Shown here in pieces: positions 41,928 to 50,139 of a DNA stretch of 64,000 nucleotides. The stretch is from Verrucomicrobia bacterium UBA7008 (lineage in GTDB: Bacteria; Verrucomicrobiota; Kiritimatiellia; RFP12; UBA1067), in NCBI GenBank assembly GCA_002449695.1, contig DJXI01000024.1, positions 65,956-129,955 of the forward strand, given 5' to 3'. Under the pieces are notes generated by a model that did not search any database, was not told the DNA's origin, and was given only the letters and a program-made list of their open reading frames with translations. A program made the position numbers and the translations under genes. Positions within the stretch are counted from its first letter, which is position 1. Each line of letters opens with the position of its first letter.

Positions 41928-44446
41928 CAAGGGCTGCGGCCGCGCGTTTGACGCGCGGCGGACGGTTCTTTCGTCGTGAAGGTCGCCGTCTGCGGCGCGA
42001 ACGCGGCGGCGGTCGCCGTGAGCGTCACCGCGCCGGGCTGCGTCTTCGCGCGCAGGATGACGAGCAGCGAGCCGTCGCGGAGCGGCTTTTCGTTCACGTT
42101 GCGGAAGAGGAGATGCGTGCGCTCGTCGCCGTCGTCGACCGCGAGCAGCGTCGCCGCGCCGGACACCTCGAACGTGACATCCGCGTTCGCCGCGCGCACG
42201 CGCCGCCCCGCCGCGTCGACCGCCGTCACGCGCACGTAGAGAAGATCCTGCCCGTCGCCCGTCCAGTCGTCCGCGTTCTCCGCCGCCAGCGCGAGCCGCA
42301 CGGCCGCCCCCGCCGTCTCGATCGTGCGGCGCGCGACCTCCCGTCCGCCGGTGCGCGCGACGGCCTCGATCCGGCCGGGCTCGTACGCGACATCCGTCCA
42401 TCGGAGCGCGTGCGCCGTCCTGGGATCGGTCTCGTTGTTCCGCTTCACGCCGCGCGACCGACCGTTCACGAACAGCTCCGCCTCCTCCGCGTTCGTATAG
42501 ACATAGACGACCGGCAGCACCGTCCCTTCGTCGAACGTCCAGTCGCTCACCGCGTTCATGCGCCCGACCTTGATGTCGTTCCAGACGACTTCCTCGCCGC
42601 CCTTCGCGGGCTCGACGACGGCGATCTCCGCCATCGGTTCGGAGACGAGGAACGACTTGATGAGGTAGGCCGTCGGGAACGGCGCGAGCGTCCGGTCGAA
42701 GAACGAATACGACCACCCCTTCTTCGGCCAGCCGTCCGACTCGCCCCAGTATGCGATCGCGCCCCACCAGCAAAGTCCGATGGCATGCGCGCGGTCCATC
42801 GCGACGTACGGGCGCTGGAGCGCGTGGACGCTCGCCTCGGACTGGAAGATGTTCAGCTCCGGCGCGTGGCGCGTGTAGGACGGATAGTCCTCGTAGCAGT
42901 AGTTGAAGCTCGCGAACTCCGTGACGCGCGACAGCTCCGGCGGCTTCGGGTCGTCGTTGAAGCCGCGGTCCTTGCGCGTGACCGCTCCTTCGCGCGCGGG
43001 GAACATCGCGACGGTCGTCGGGCGCGTCGCGTCCCAGCGCTTCACGAGCGCGTCGAAGATGCGGTACGAGGTGACGCCCCAGTCGTCCGTGTCGAAGCCG
43101 CAGAGATCCTCGCGCATCTGCGTCTCGTTGCCGAGCGACCACGCGATGACGGACGGATGGTTGCGGTCGCGCTTCACCCATTCCGTGATCAGCTGCGGCC
43201 AGATCTCCATGAACGGCCGGCGTCCGTTCCAGTAATGCGTGCCGGTCGTCCACTTGTCGATCAGCTCGTCGACGACGAGCAGCCCGATTTCGTCGGCGAG
43301 GCGCAGAAAGCTCTTCGAATACGGATTGTGCGAGCAGCGGACGGCGTTGTAGCCGAACGCCTTCATCGTGCGCAGCTGGCGCGCGATGGCTCGGTCGAAC
43401 ACCGCCGCGCCGAGCGCGCCGAGGTCCGCGTGGTTCGCCATTCCCGCGAGGAACACCTTGCGGCCGTTCAGCTTGAAGCCGAATTCCCTGTCGAATGCGA
43501 GGGTGCGAATGCCGAAGCGCTCTTTCGCGCGGTCCACGACCGTGCCGTTCAGCTTCAGCGTCGCCGTCGCGGTGTAGAGGTTCGGCGCGTCGATGTCCCA
43601 GAGCTGCGGCGCGGGAATCGCCGCGCGCGGCAGCGCTACCTCCTGATGCGCCTTCTTGCTCCACGGCGCGACGGCGCTTTCGCGCGCAACGCGCTGGCCG
43701 TCCGGATCGAAGATTTCAAGTATAATTTCAAGCGTATTCCGGCCGCCCTGGCCCCTATAGCCGTCGAGCTGCACGGTCACGTCCGCGAACGCCGCGCCGT
43801 CCGTCACGCCGGATGTAATGGAGAAGCCGTTGCGCGCGACCGCCACCGCGCTCTTCACGACGAGATGCACGTCGCGCACGAGGCCGCCGCCCGTGTACCA
43901 GCGCGAGCCGCCCGGCCGTCCGCAGTCGGCGCGCACGGCCAGCACGTTGTCGCCGTCCCAATTCAGCCGCGCGGTGAGCTCCGCCCAGCAGCCGAGATAG
44001 CCGTACTCGGTGGAGGCGATCTTCTCGCCGTTCAGAAAGACGTCGCCCACGGCCATGATGCCCTCGAACTCCGCGAAGACGCGCTTGCCGCGCCAGGCGG
44101 GATCGGCCGTGAAGTGGCGGCGGTACCACGCGGTCTTCAGCGGCTTGTAGCCGTGCGCCGGCCGCGCGCCCTTGTCCCACGGCAGCTCGAACTGAAAGTC
44201 ATGCGGCAGGTCGAGCCACCGCCACTGCGCGTCGTCGCAGTCCACCGCCGCCCACGACGCGTCGTCGCCGAGCCGGAACTGCCACGCGCGGTTCATGAGC
44301 GTGTCGCGGCCCGCGAATTCATCGAGGGCGAGACGTTCGCCGACGACGGCCGCAGACGCATTGGGACCGCCGTCCGCCAACACGGCAACGGAAACAGAAA
44401 CGGCGGCCAGCGCGGAAAGAAACAGGCAGGAAGAATTGATTTTCAT
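41927..44446 (-). CDS. Secreted GH2 glycosidase (beta-galactosidase/glucuronidase type)
   Basis: The protein has 839 residues with a signal peptide (MKINSSCLFLSALAAVSVSVAVLA). The sugar-binding domain has WRWLDLPHDFQFELPWDKG and WYRRHFTADPAWRGKRVFAEFEG. The barrel has KAFGYNAVRCSHNPYSKSFL, acid/base IAWSLGNETQM near 440 and nucleophile IFQSEASVHA near 536, as in DUF4982-type GH2 enzymes. Two Ig-like domains follow (VYVYTNAEEAELFVNGRSRG, DVTFEVSGAATLLAV). The -10 box ends 6 nt before the ATG, with no ribosome site (leaderless). It carries palindrome site 5, the best match to the consensus. Confidence 0.9.
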   Translation of the reverse strand: MKINSSCLFLSALAAVSVSVAVLADGGPNASAAVVGERLALDEFAGRDTLMNRAWQFRLGDDASWAAVDCDDAQWRWLDLPHDFQFELPWDKGARPAHGYKPLKTAWYRRHFTADPAWRGKRVFAEFEGIMAVGDVFLNGEKIASTEYGYLGCWAELTARLNWDGDNVLAVRADCGRPGGSRWYTGGGLVRDVHLVVKSAVAVARNGFSITSGVTDGAAFADVTVQLDGYRGQGGRNTLEIILEIFDPDGQRVARESAVAPWSKKAHQEVALPRAAIPAPQLWDIDAPNLYTATATLKLNGTVVDRAKERFGIRTLAFDREFGFKLNGRKVFLAGMANHADLGALGAAVFDRAIARQLRTMKAFGYNAVRCSHNPYSKSFLRLADEIGLLVVDELIDKWTTGTHYWNGRRPFMEIWPQLITEWVKRDRNHPSVIAWSLGNETQMREDLCGFDTDDWGVTSYRIFDALVKRWDATRPTTVAMFPAREGAVTRKDRGFNDDPKPPELSRVTEFASFNYCYEDYPSYTRHAPELNIFQSEASVHALQRPYVAMDRAHAIGLCWWGAIAYWGESDGWPKKGWSYSFFDRTLAPFPTAYLIKSFLVSEPMAEIAVVEPAKGGEEVVWNDIKVGRMNAVSDWTFDEGTVLPVVYVYTNAEEAELFVNGRSRGVKRNNETDPRTAHALRWTDVAYEPGRIEAVARTGGREVARRTIETAGAAVRLALAAENADDWTGDGQDLLYVRVTAVDAAGRRVRAANADVTFEVSGAATLLAVDDGDERTHLLFRNVNEKPLRDGSLLVILRAKTQPGAVTLTATAAAFAPQTATFTTKEPSAARQTRGRSP

Positions 44447-44452
44447 GCCGCT

Positions 44453-44495
44453 ATTTTACTAAATTTCAGCCGGACTGAAAATACCCAATCGGGTA
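44453..44495 (-). promoter_or_regulatory. Glycosidase-type promoter: -10 box plus palindrome site 5
   Basis: The -10 box is TAAAAT (44453-44458). The 14-mer TACCCAATCGGGTA lies at 44482-44495, separated by 23 bp, with both half sites intact. A second inverted pair TTTCAG-CCGGA-CTGAAA (about 44464-44480) lies between them. Confidence 0.7.
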
Positions 44496-44520
44496 CCAAT
44501 ACACAACGCGCCCGACCCTG

Positions 44521-46764
44521 CTATCGACGCTGGACCGTCACGCGGCCGTCGGGGTGGAGAAGTTCGAGTTCGTAGCTGTCGCCCTGCCAGGACAGACTCT
44601 GGACCTTGATGCCGCCCGGGAGCAGCAGCCCCGCGATGCGGCCCTTCGTCCAGGACGCGGGTTTCGCGTTCAGCACCTGAAAGCCGCCGTCCGGTCCCTT
44701 CGTGATGAGCGCGTCGGCGATGATGCCGGGGAAGCCGCCGGAGATGTCGATGTTGAAGAGCCAGCCTGGATCGTGCAGCGTGCCGAGCGCGTCGGTGAAG
44801 TACGTCTCCTGCAGGAGCCGGATCGCGCGCGTCATCACCGCCGCGTCGCCGACCTTCGCGGCCGCGTAGCCGATCTGCGTCACGCCGAACGCCATGTGCT
44901 TCTCACGCTCGTGGAACGTCATGCGCGCCGCGAGCGTCTTCTTGATCGCGGCGACAAACGCCGCGTTCGTCAGAATCTCCGCCGGTGCCTCGTCATAGAG
45001 CGCGAAGACGTGCGAGACGTGGCGGTGGGCGTTGTTGTCCGGCGGATCCGGCACGAGCCACTCCGCCCAGAAGCCGTCCTTCGAGACCTTGTACGGCGTC
45101 AGGCGCGCGCGCTTCTGCGCCCATTCGCGGACACTCCCCTCGTCACGCTTCAGAATCTGCGCGGCCTTCGTCGCATAGTCGATGGACTGCTTGGCGACGG
45201 AGATATCCATCGTCGGATTGTTCATGGTCGAGTAGCCGCCCTTCGGCAGATCGGGATCCATCACGTCGCCCCGCGAACGGAAGTCGCCGTGCGGCGCGTT
45301 CTCCGGCGAATACCCGGGCGCGAAGCCGAGCGTGCCGTCCGGCATCTCCTCCAGGCAGTCGCAGATGTAGTCCGCCGCGTCCTTCAGCAGCGGATAGACT
45401 TTCTCCAGCACGTCCCTGTCCTGCGTCGCCTCGTACCAGCGCCAGAGGTAGCCCGTCATCCAGCCCGCGCCGCCGTGCCACCACATGAGCTCCACGTTGC
45501 GGTAGTACGCGGTTTCGAGCCCGGTCGTCGTGACCTGTCCGGGAATATGGATGCCGCGCGCGTTGTACCCCTTCTGCGCCGCCTCCCGGAAGTCGTCGTA
45601 GTAGCGCCGGATCCACGCGTAAAGCGATTCGTTGAACTCCGGCGTGTTGCCGCGCGTCCAGAAGCTGATCGCGCACGGCAGGTTGCCGTCCACGGTGTAG
45701 CTGCCGTTGTACGGCGCGGACCAGCTGCCCGCCCACAGTCCCTGCAAGTTCGGCAGGACGCCGCCCGGCCCGGTCGACGAAATGATGTTGTAGCGTCCCG
45801 CGTGGAACTTGCGCACGAGATCGCGGTCGGGCAGCTCCAGCGTGACGCGTCCCATCAGTTCCTTCATGACGGGCGCGTGACGTTCGAGGAGCCGCGCATA
45901 GCCCATGTTCGCCGCATCGGACAGTTCGCGCTTCGCCGTCTCGAACAGCGAGTCGGTGCCGAACGGCAGCGGGTAGATCTTGACGAACACCTCGTCGCCC
46001 TTCCGGAGACCCACCGCCTCGTAGCCGTGAAACGGATTCTTCCCGTTCTCCTTGCGGAAGTCGACGCGGTAGTACAGGTAGCCGTCCTTCTCGCGGATGC
46101 GCTGGATGGCCGCATCGCCGCTCGGGCGGCCGTTGGAGATCGTCTCGAACCGGGCGGTGAACGGCCGCTTCTGCGCATCCTTGACACGCAGCGCGATCAC
46201 GCCGTCGACGCGCGAGGCGAAGAGGCGCCGCTCGTAGTCGTCCGTCCTGACCGTACACTCGCCGCGCTCGAAGTCCGTCATGCGGCGGTAGCCCTGCGCG
46301 TCACGCCACGCCGGCAGGTCCGGCGTGTCGATGATCAGGCTGACGGCGCCCATGAACGGATCGCGCCTGAACGAATAGCCGCTTTCGTCCGACGCCTTCT
46401 GGATGACTTCGTCCCAGATTTCCCTTTCGCGCCCGGCGAGCGCGAGCGCGCGCGCCCTGTCGCGGTATTTTCCGAGTTCGAAATACTTTCCGTTCATGAC
46501 GCGTGGGAGGAACAGCCGCGCGTGCGAAAGGAAGATTTCCTCGTGCGCGAGCTCGCCCGGCACCAGCGCGCCCATCGCGCCGTTGCCGGTGAGGAGCGAC
46601 TGTTCCCACGCGCGGCTCTTCGCGACGCCCGGCCGCGCCTGCGCGGGCGTCTCGCACACGACGCCGAGGCGCGGCGCGCGGAAACCGCCGTCGGCGACGA
46701 CGGCGCACGGAACGGACAGGACGGCCAGCGCGACGGCGGCCCCGCGGTGCAGCAGATGTTTCAT
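44521..46764 (-). CDS. Secreted GH95-family enzyme (alpha-L-fucosidase/alpha-L-galactosidase type)
   Basis: The protein has 747 residues with a signal peptide (MKHLLHRGAAVALAVLSVPCAVVA). The N-terminal beta-sandwich has SLLTGNGAMGALVPG and EEIFLSHARLFLP. The (alpha/alpha)6 barrel has GGVLPNLQGLWAGSWSAPYN, matching the NLQGIWN signature of GH95, and SPEN in GFAPGYSPENAP near residue 486. HRHVSHVFALYD, near 580, matches the HRHLSHL motif. The usual NINxEMNYW segment reads TVDGNLPCAISFW here, so the catalytic Asn pair is altered and specificity is uncertain. The -10 box ends 6 nt before the ATG (leaderless). It carries palindrome site 6. Fucose release would fit host mucin or plant xyloglucan/pectin use. 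Confidence 0.85.
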   Translation of the reverse strand: MKHLLHRGAAVALAVLSVPCAVVADGGFRAPRLGVVCETPAQARPGVAKSRAWEQSLLTGNGAMGALVPGELAHEEIFLSHARLFLPRVMNGKYFELGKYRDRARALALAGREREIWDEVIQKASDESGYSFRRDPFMGAVSLIIDTPDLPAWRDAQGYRRMTDFERGECTVRTDDYERRLFASRVDGVIALRVKDAQKRPFTARFETISNGRPSGDAAIQRIREKDGYLYYRVDFRKENGKNPFHGYEAVGLRKGDEVFVKIYPLPFGTDSLFETAKRELSDAANMGYARLLERHAPVMKELMGRVTLELPDRDLVRKFHAGRYNIISSTGPGGVLPNLQGLWAGSWSAPYNGSYTVDGNLPCAISFWTRGNTPEFNESLYAWIRRYYDDFREAAQKGYNARGIHIPGQVTTTGLETAYYRNVELMWWHGGAGWMTGYLWRWYEATQDRDVLEKVYPLLKDAADYICDCLEEMPDGTLGFAPGYSPENAPHGDFRSRGDVMDPDLPKGGYSTMNNPTMDISVAKQSIDYATKAAQILKRDEGSVREWAQKRARLTPYKVSKDGFWAEWLVPDPPDNNAHRHVSHVFALYDEAPAEILTNAAFVAAIKKTLAARMTFHEREKHMAFGVTQIGYAAAKVGDAAVMTRAIRLLQETYFTDALGTLHDPGWLFNIDISGGFPGIIADALITKGPDGGFQVLNAKPASWTKGRIAGLLLPGGIKVQSLSWQGDSYELELLHPDGRVTVQRR

Positions 46765-46770
46765 GCGGCT

Positions 46771-46813
46771 ATTGTATCAAATCCCGCGCCGTCTGCACAG
46801 GCCCGAACGGGTA
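46771..46813 (-). promoter_or_regulatory. Glycosidase-type promoter: -10 box plus palindrome site 6
   Basis: The -10 box is TACAAT (46771-46776) in TGATACAAT. The 14-mer GGCCCGAACGGGTA lies at 46800-46813, separated by 23 bp. Confidence 0.65.
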
Positions 46814-46828
46814 CCGTCCGGCGTGCGC

Positions 46829-49800
46829 TCAGTAGAGCTTCCTGCCGTAGACGAGAATCTTGTTCAGGTGGAAGAAGTCCTTGCGCGCGCCCTTCGTCCG
46901 GCAGACGCGGACGTACTGCACGCGCGCCGCGGCGGCCTGGCCGCGCAGGTCCACGCGGTAGGTCTTTGCCACCGACGCGTTCTCGTACACCTTCGTCCAG
47001 CTCTTGCCGTCCTCGGACACCGCCACCTCCAGCGGCACCTGCCGTCCCGAATTCTGCCCGAAGGCGTTGTCGATGACGAGACCCGTGAGCGTCGACGGCC
47101 CCGCCAGCGTCACCTCCGCCCACGGCGACTCCTCGCTGTCGGTGTGGAACGCCGCGCCGGACGTCGTCTGCGGCAGATCGAGCGCGAACGGATAGTTCTG
47201 GGGATGGTCGTGCCCGCACGTCGAGGACGTCCGGAGCATCCCGTCCGTGCAGAGGAGCTCGCCGCCGAATTCGCTCTTCCCGTAGCCGGATTCGCGCGTT
47301 CCCGGCGGCGACAGCTTCGCCTGGAGCTTCGCCATCTGCTGGAACGCCTCGCGGTTGCCGTTGCGGGACGCGCCGAGGATGAGCGGCCCGAAGTCGATGG
47401 ACGCGCCGCCGCCCTTGCCCTTCTTCCCCTTCGCGTCCGCCGCGTCGGCCGCCGCCAGCGCCTCGCCGAGGCACCTGGTGAAGGTCTGCACGCCCTGCGC
47501 CGTCTTCGAGAAGAATTCGCTGCCCCAGCTCATCGTCTGGCTGAAGTAGTTGCGCGTGCCCGCCTGCGCGGTCATCATCGCCTTGAGCACGTCATAGCGC
47601 ATCTCCGCGTCGCCGCCGAGCGCCTCGCCCCACGTTTTCAGCACGGTCGAGAAGTCCGCCTCCTCCTGCAGCCGGTCGCTGCCCTGCTTCAGCAGCGGCG
47701 CGAACTCGATCAGCTCGTCCCTCAGTGCCGCCTTGCCCTTCTCGCGGGCGACGCGCGCGAAGTAGGGCGTGAGAATGTCCCACAGCGGCTGCCGCCCCGC
47801 CTTCAGGCCGCGCGCGCAGCCGCGCACCCACACCTTGACCTTGTCGAGCGGGCTGCTGGTGCGCATCAGCCACGCGCCGTACTCCTTCCACGCGCCGTAG
47901 TGGCCGCGGTGCGCGACGCACGCGCTCTGGTAGAACTTCTCGACGACCTTCGCGTCGCGGCCCGCGTCCTCCGACAGCGCCGCCAGCGTCAGCTGGCGCT
48001 CGGCGGCGAGGCGCGTCTCGCGGTCGGTGTTGAACGTGCTCTCCAGCGCGGCGACATACTGCCACGCGTGATGGTTCCAGAAGCACAGATGGAGCTGCGA
48101 ATGGCCCGTCACGCTGTAGTCGATCTCCCAGCGCCCGTCGGTCAGGCGGCGCGAATAGGCGCAGTGGCCCGGCTGGCCGACGGTCGTCGAGGGCAGGCCG
48201 TGCGCGTTCGACGTCGCGCTGCCGAACTTGGACAGCTCGCCGCAGACGCCGCCGACGATCTGCGAATAGCGGCGCTTGGGCCACGCGCCCGCCCGGTCCC
48301 ACGCCTTGTAGTAGAACGGCCCGTGCACCGAGTCGCCGAAGCAGTTCTTCAGCCGGTAGACGATCATCCAGCACGTCCCGCCGTACTCGCGCTCGGGCAG
48401 GTTCACGAACCGTTCGAGGTGGCGGTGCTGCGCGGCCATGTCGGGCGTGCCCGACGAGGGATGGCCCGTGTGCGTCGCGTAGCGCCACAGCCAGACGGGC
48501 TGCGAATAGGCGGATTTGTGCAGCCGCTCGGCGAGCGCGCTCGCGCGGTAGGCGTCCAGCACGTCCGCCTGCCACGCCTCGTCGCGGTCGGGATAGTTGA
48601 TGGCGAGCGCCGTCATGAAGCGGCGGCCCTCGTTGTCCGCGAACGCGCCGTTCTCGAACGGCGTCCAGCGCCCGCCGTCCTGGAAGACGAGCGATTCCAG
48701 CGCGAGCGCCGCGCCCGCGCCCGCGCCCGGCCCCGCGCTCGCGTCGTTCCAGCCGCCGCTCTTCTGCGGGAAGTCGCCCGAATACGCGAAATCCTCCAGC
48801 CAGACGCGGTCGTCCATGAACGCCTTGATGAACCGCGTGCCGCCCTTGCGCGCGCACAGATCCGTCCAGCCCTTCGGTCCGATCAGCCGCAGCGCGGCGT
48901 AGCGCGCGACGTCGAGCTTCTGCGCGTCCGTCAGCGGCGCGCCGGGCTTGAGGCTCCGGAGGCGGGTCTTGACCTGATCCATCATGTACGTCGGCGGCAT
49001 GCCCGTCGAGCCAGTCGTCGGGCGCGGGCGCACCTTCGCCGCCGGCGGGCGCTTCGCCTCCAGCTGCTCGCCGTCCATCATCAGCCGGCCCTTCGCGAAC
49101 TGGCCCCAGAACGTGTCCTCGCCGAGCGCGTACGCCTCCTTCATCAGCCGCTTGCCGACGGTGTCGAGCGAACCGTTCGTCCCGTTCGCGCCGAGCGCAT
49201 ACTCCATCACCTTGACGCACTGCTTCTGGTTCGGCGAGAAGTGCGCGTCGGGGATCGCCTTGTATTTCTTGACGAGCGCCTCCGCCTGGCTGCGCGAGCT
49301 CTCCTTCAGATTCGTCACCTTCTCGACGAGCCGCACGGTCTCGTACTCGTCCATGCGGAAGTGCGCGAGCCAGCCGTACCGGTCGCCCGCGTCGAGCCGC
49401 GTGAGCGCGTCCCACTCCCGGCGCCAGCCGTGCGGGCCCGTCGTCAGCTCCCGGAAATGGAACGAGGTCAGATTCTTCGACGTCATCATCGCCGCGAGGA
49501 TGTCGAACCCCTGCCCGTAGGCGTCGGCCGCCTCCGCGCCCGTGAGCGTCGCCGCCTTCTTGAACAGCGCCTCCGCCTCGTCCTTGCGCTTCGTCACCCG
49601 GGCGATCGCGCGCGACAGCTTTTCGGCGTCGACGTCGTACGGGACATTTTCAATCTGCGCGAAGACCTTCATCTCCGGCGTGTAGCAGGTGATCGCGGGG
49701 AAGCGCTTCGTGCGGATGAGCAGGCTCCGGCAGTCCTCGTTCCGCTTCTTCGCCGCCTCGGTCGGACGATCCATCTCGTCGTACGTCGCGAGCGCGTACT

Positions 49801-50011
49801 TCTGGGCGACCTTGCCCTTCTTGAACGCGGTGCTTTCGAAGACGCCGCGCACCGACTCGCCCGAGACGCACCAGTCGCTGCCGCACTGGAGAATCAGCAC
49901 GCCCTTCTTCGCGCGCATCGCCTCCGACTCGACGCTGATCGCCCCGGCCGGTCCGCACGCCGCGAGCGCCGCCGCAAGCACCGCCGCCGTTCTGTAGAAT
50001 TTCATCCGCAT
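46829..50011 (-). CDS. Secreted thioredoxin-fold/transglutaminase-like/F5-8C multidomain protein
   Basis: The protein has 1060 residues with a signal peptide (MRMKFYRTAAVLAAALAACGPAGA). Residues about 35-150 look like a thioredoxin fold with a single Cys (LILQCGSDWCVSGESVRGVF). A long helical region follows. Near 580-640 there is a transglutaminase-like core: GGVCGELSKFGSATSNAHGL with the candidate Cys, then STTVGQPGHCAY with His, and a possible acidic residue in WEIDYSVTGH. The last 150 residues resemble an F5/8 type C (discoidin) domain (PWAEVTLAGPSTLTGLVIDN, VEVAVSEDG-like strands, VQYVRVCR). It may act on surface proteins or bind glycans; substrate unknown. The start at 50011 is preferred because GGAGGG lies 7 nt upstream. 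No palindrome. Confidence 0.7.
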   Translation of the reverse strand: MRMKFYRTAAVLAAALAACGPAGAISVESEAMRAKKGVLILQCGSDWCVSGESVRGVFESTAFKKGKVAQKYALATYDEMDRPTEAAKKRNEDCRSLLIRTKRFPAITCYTPEMKVFAQIENVPYDVDAEKLSRAIARVTKRKDEAEALFKKAATLTGAEAADAYGQGFDILAAMMTSKNLTSFHFRELTTGPHGWRREWDALTRLDAGDRYGWLAHFRMDEYETVRLVEKVTNLKESSRSQAEALVKKYKAIPDAHFSPNQKQCVKVMEYALGANGTNGSLDTVGKRLMKEAYALGEDTFWGQFAKGRLMMDGEQLEAKRPPAAKVRPRPTTGSTGMPPTYMMDQVKTRLRSLKPGAPLTDAQKLDVARYAALRLIGPKGWTDLCARKGGTRFIKAFMDDRVWLEDFAYSGDFPQKSGGWNDASAGPGAGAGAALALESLVFQDGGRWTPFENGAFADNEGRRFMTALAINYPDRDEAWQADVLDAYRASALAERLHKSAYSQPVWLWRYATHTGHPSSGTPDMAAQHRHLERFVNLPEREYGGTCWMIVYRLKNCFGDSVHGPFYYKAWDRAGAWPKRRYSQIVGGVCGELSKFGSATSNAHGLPSTTVGQPGHCAYSRRLTDGRWEIDYSVTGHSQLHLCFWNHHAWQYVAALESTFNTDRETRLAAERQLTLAALSEDAGRDAKVVEKFYQSACVAHRGHYGAWKEYGAWLMRTSSPLDKVKVWVRGCARGLKAGRQPLWDILTPYFARVAREKGKAALRDELIEFAPLLKQGSDRLQEEADFSTVLKTWGEALGGDAEMRYDVLKAMMTAQAGTRNYFSQTMSWGSEFFSKTAQGVQTFTRCLGEALAAADAADAKGKKGKGGGASIDFGPLILGASRNGNREAFQQMAKLQAKLSPPGTRESGYGKSEFGGELLCTDGMLRTSSTCGHDHPQNYPFALDLPQTTSGAAFHTDSEESPWAEVTLAGPSTLTGLVIDNAFGQNSGRQVPLEVAVSEDGKSWTKVYENASVAKTYRVDLRGQAAAARVQYVRVCRTKGARKDFFHLNKILVYGRKLY

Positions 50012-50033
50012 TCTCATTCCCTCCTTCAGCGGT

Positions 50034-50042
50034 AGTATATCA
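50034..50042 (-). promoter_or_regulatory. Extended -10 promoter of the transglutaminase-like gene
   Basis: Minus strand TGATATACT, 22 nt before the start at 50011. Just upstream, TTC-x-AGGCG-TCA-CGCCT-x-GAA (about 50055-50075, with one CTAG) could terminate the giant gene that ends at 50140. Confidence 0.6.
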
Positions 50043-50139
50043 TAAAATGCCGCGCGAGGATTCTAGGCGTCACGCCTCGAACCAGCCGGGCTTGGCGATG
50101 TGCTTGAGAAAGTCATCGATTTTTGGATCAGTATAACAT

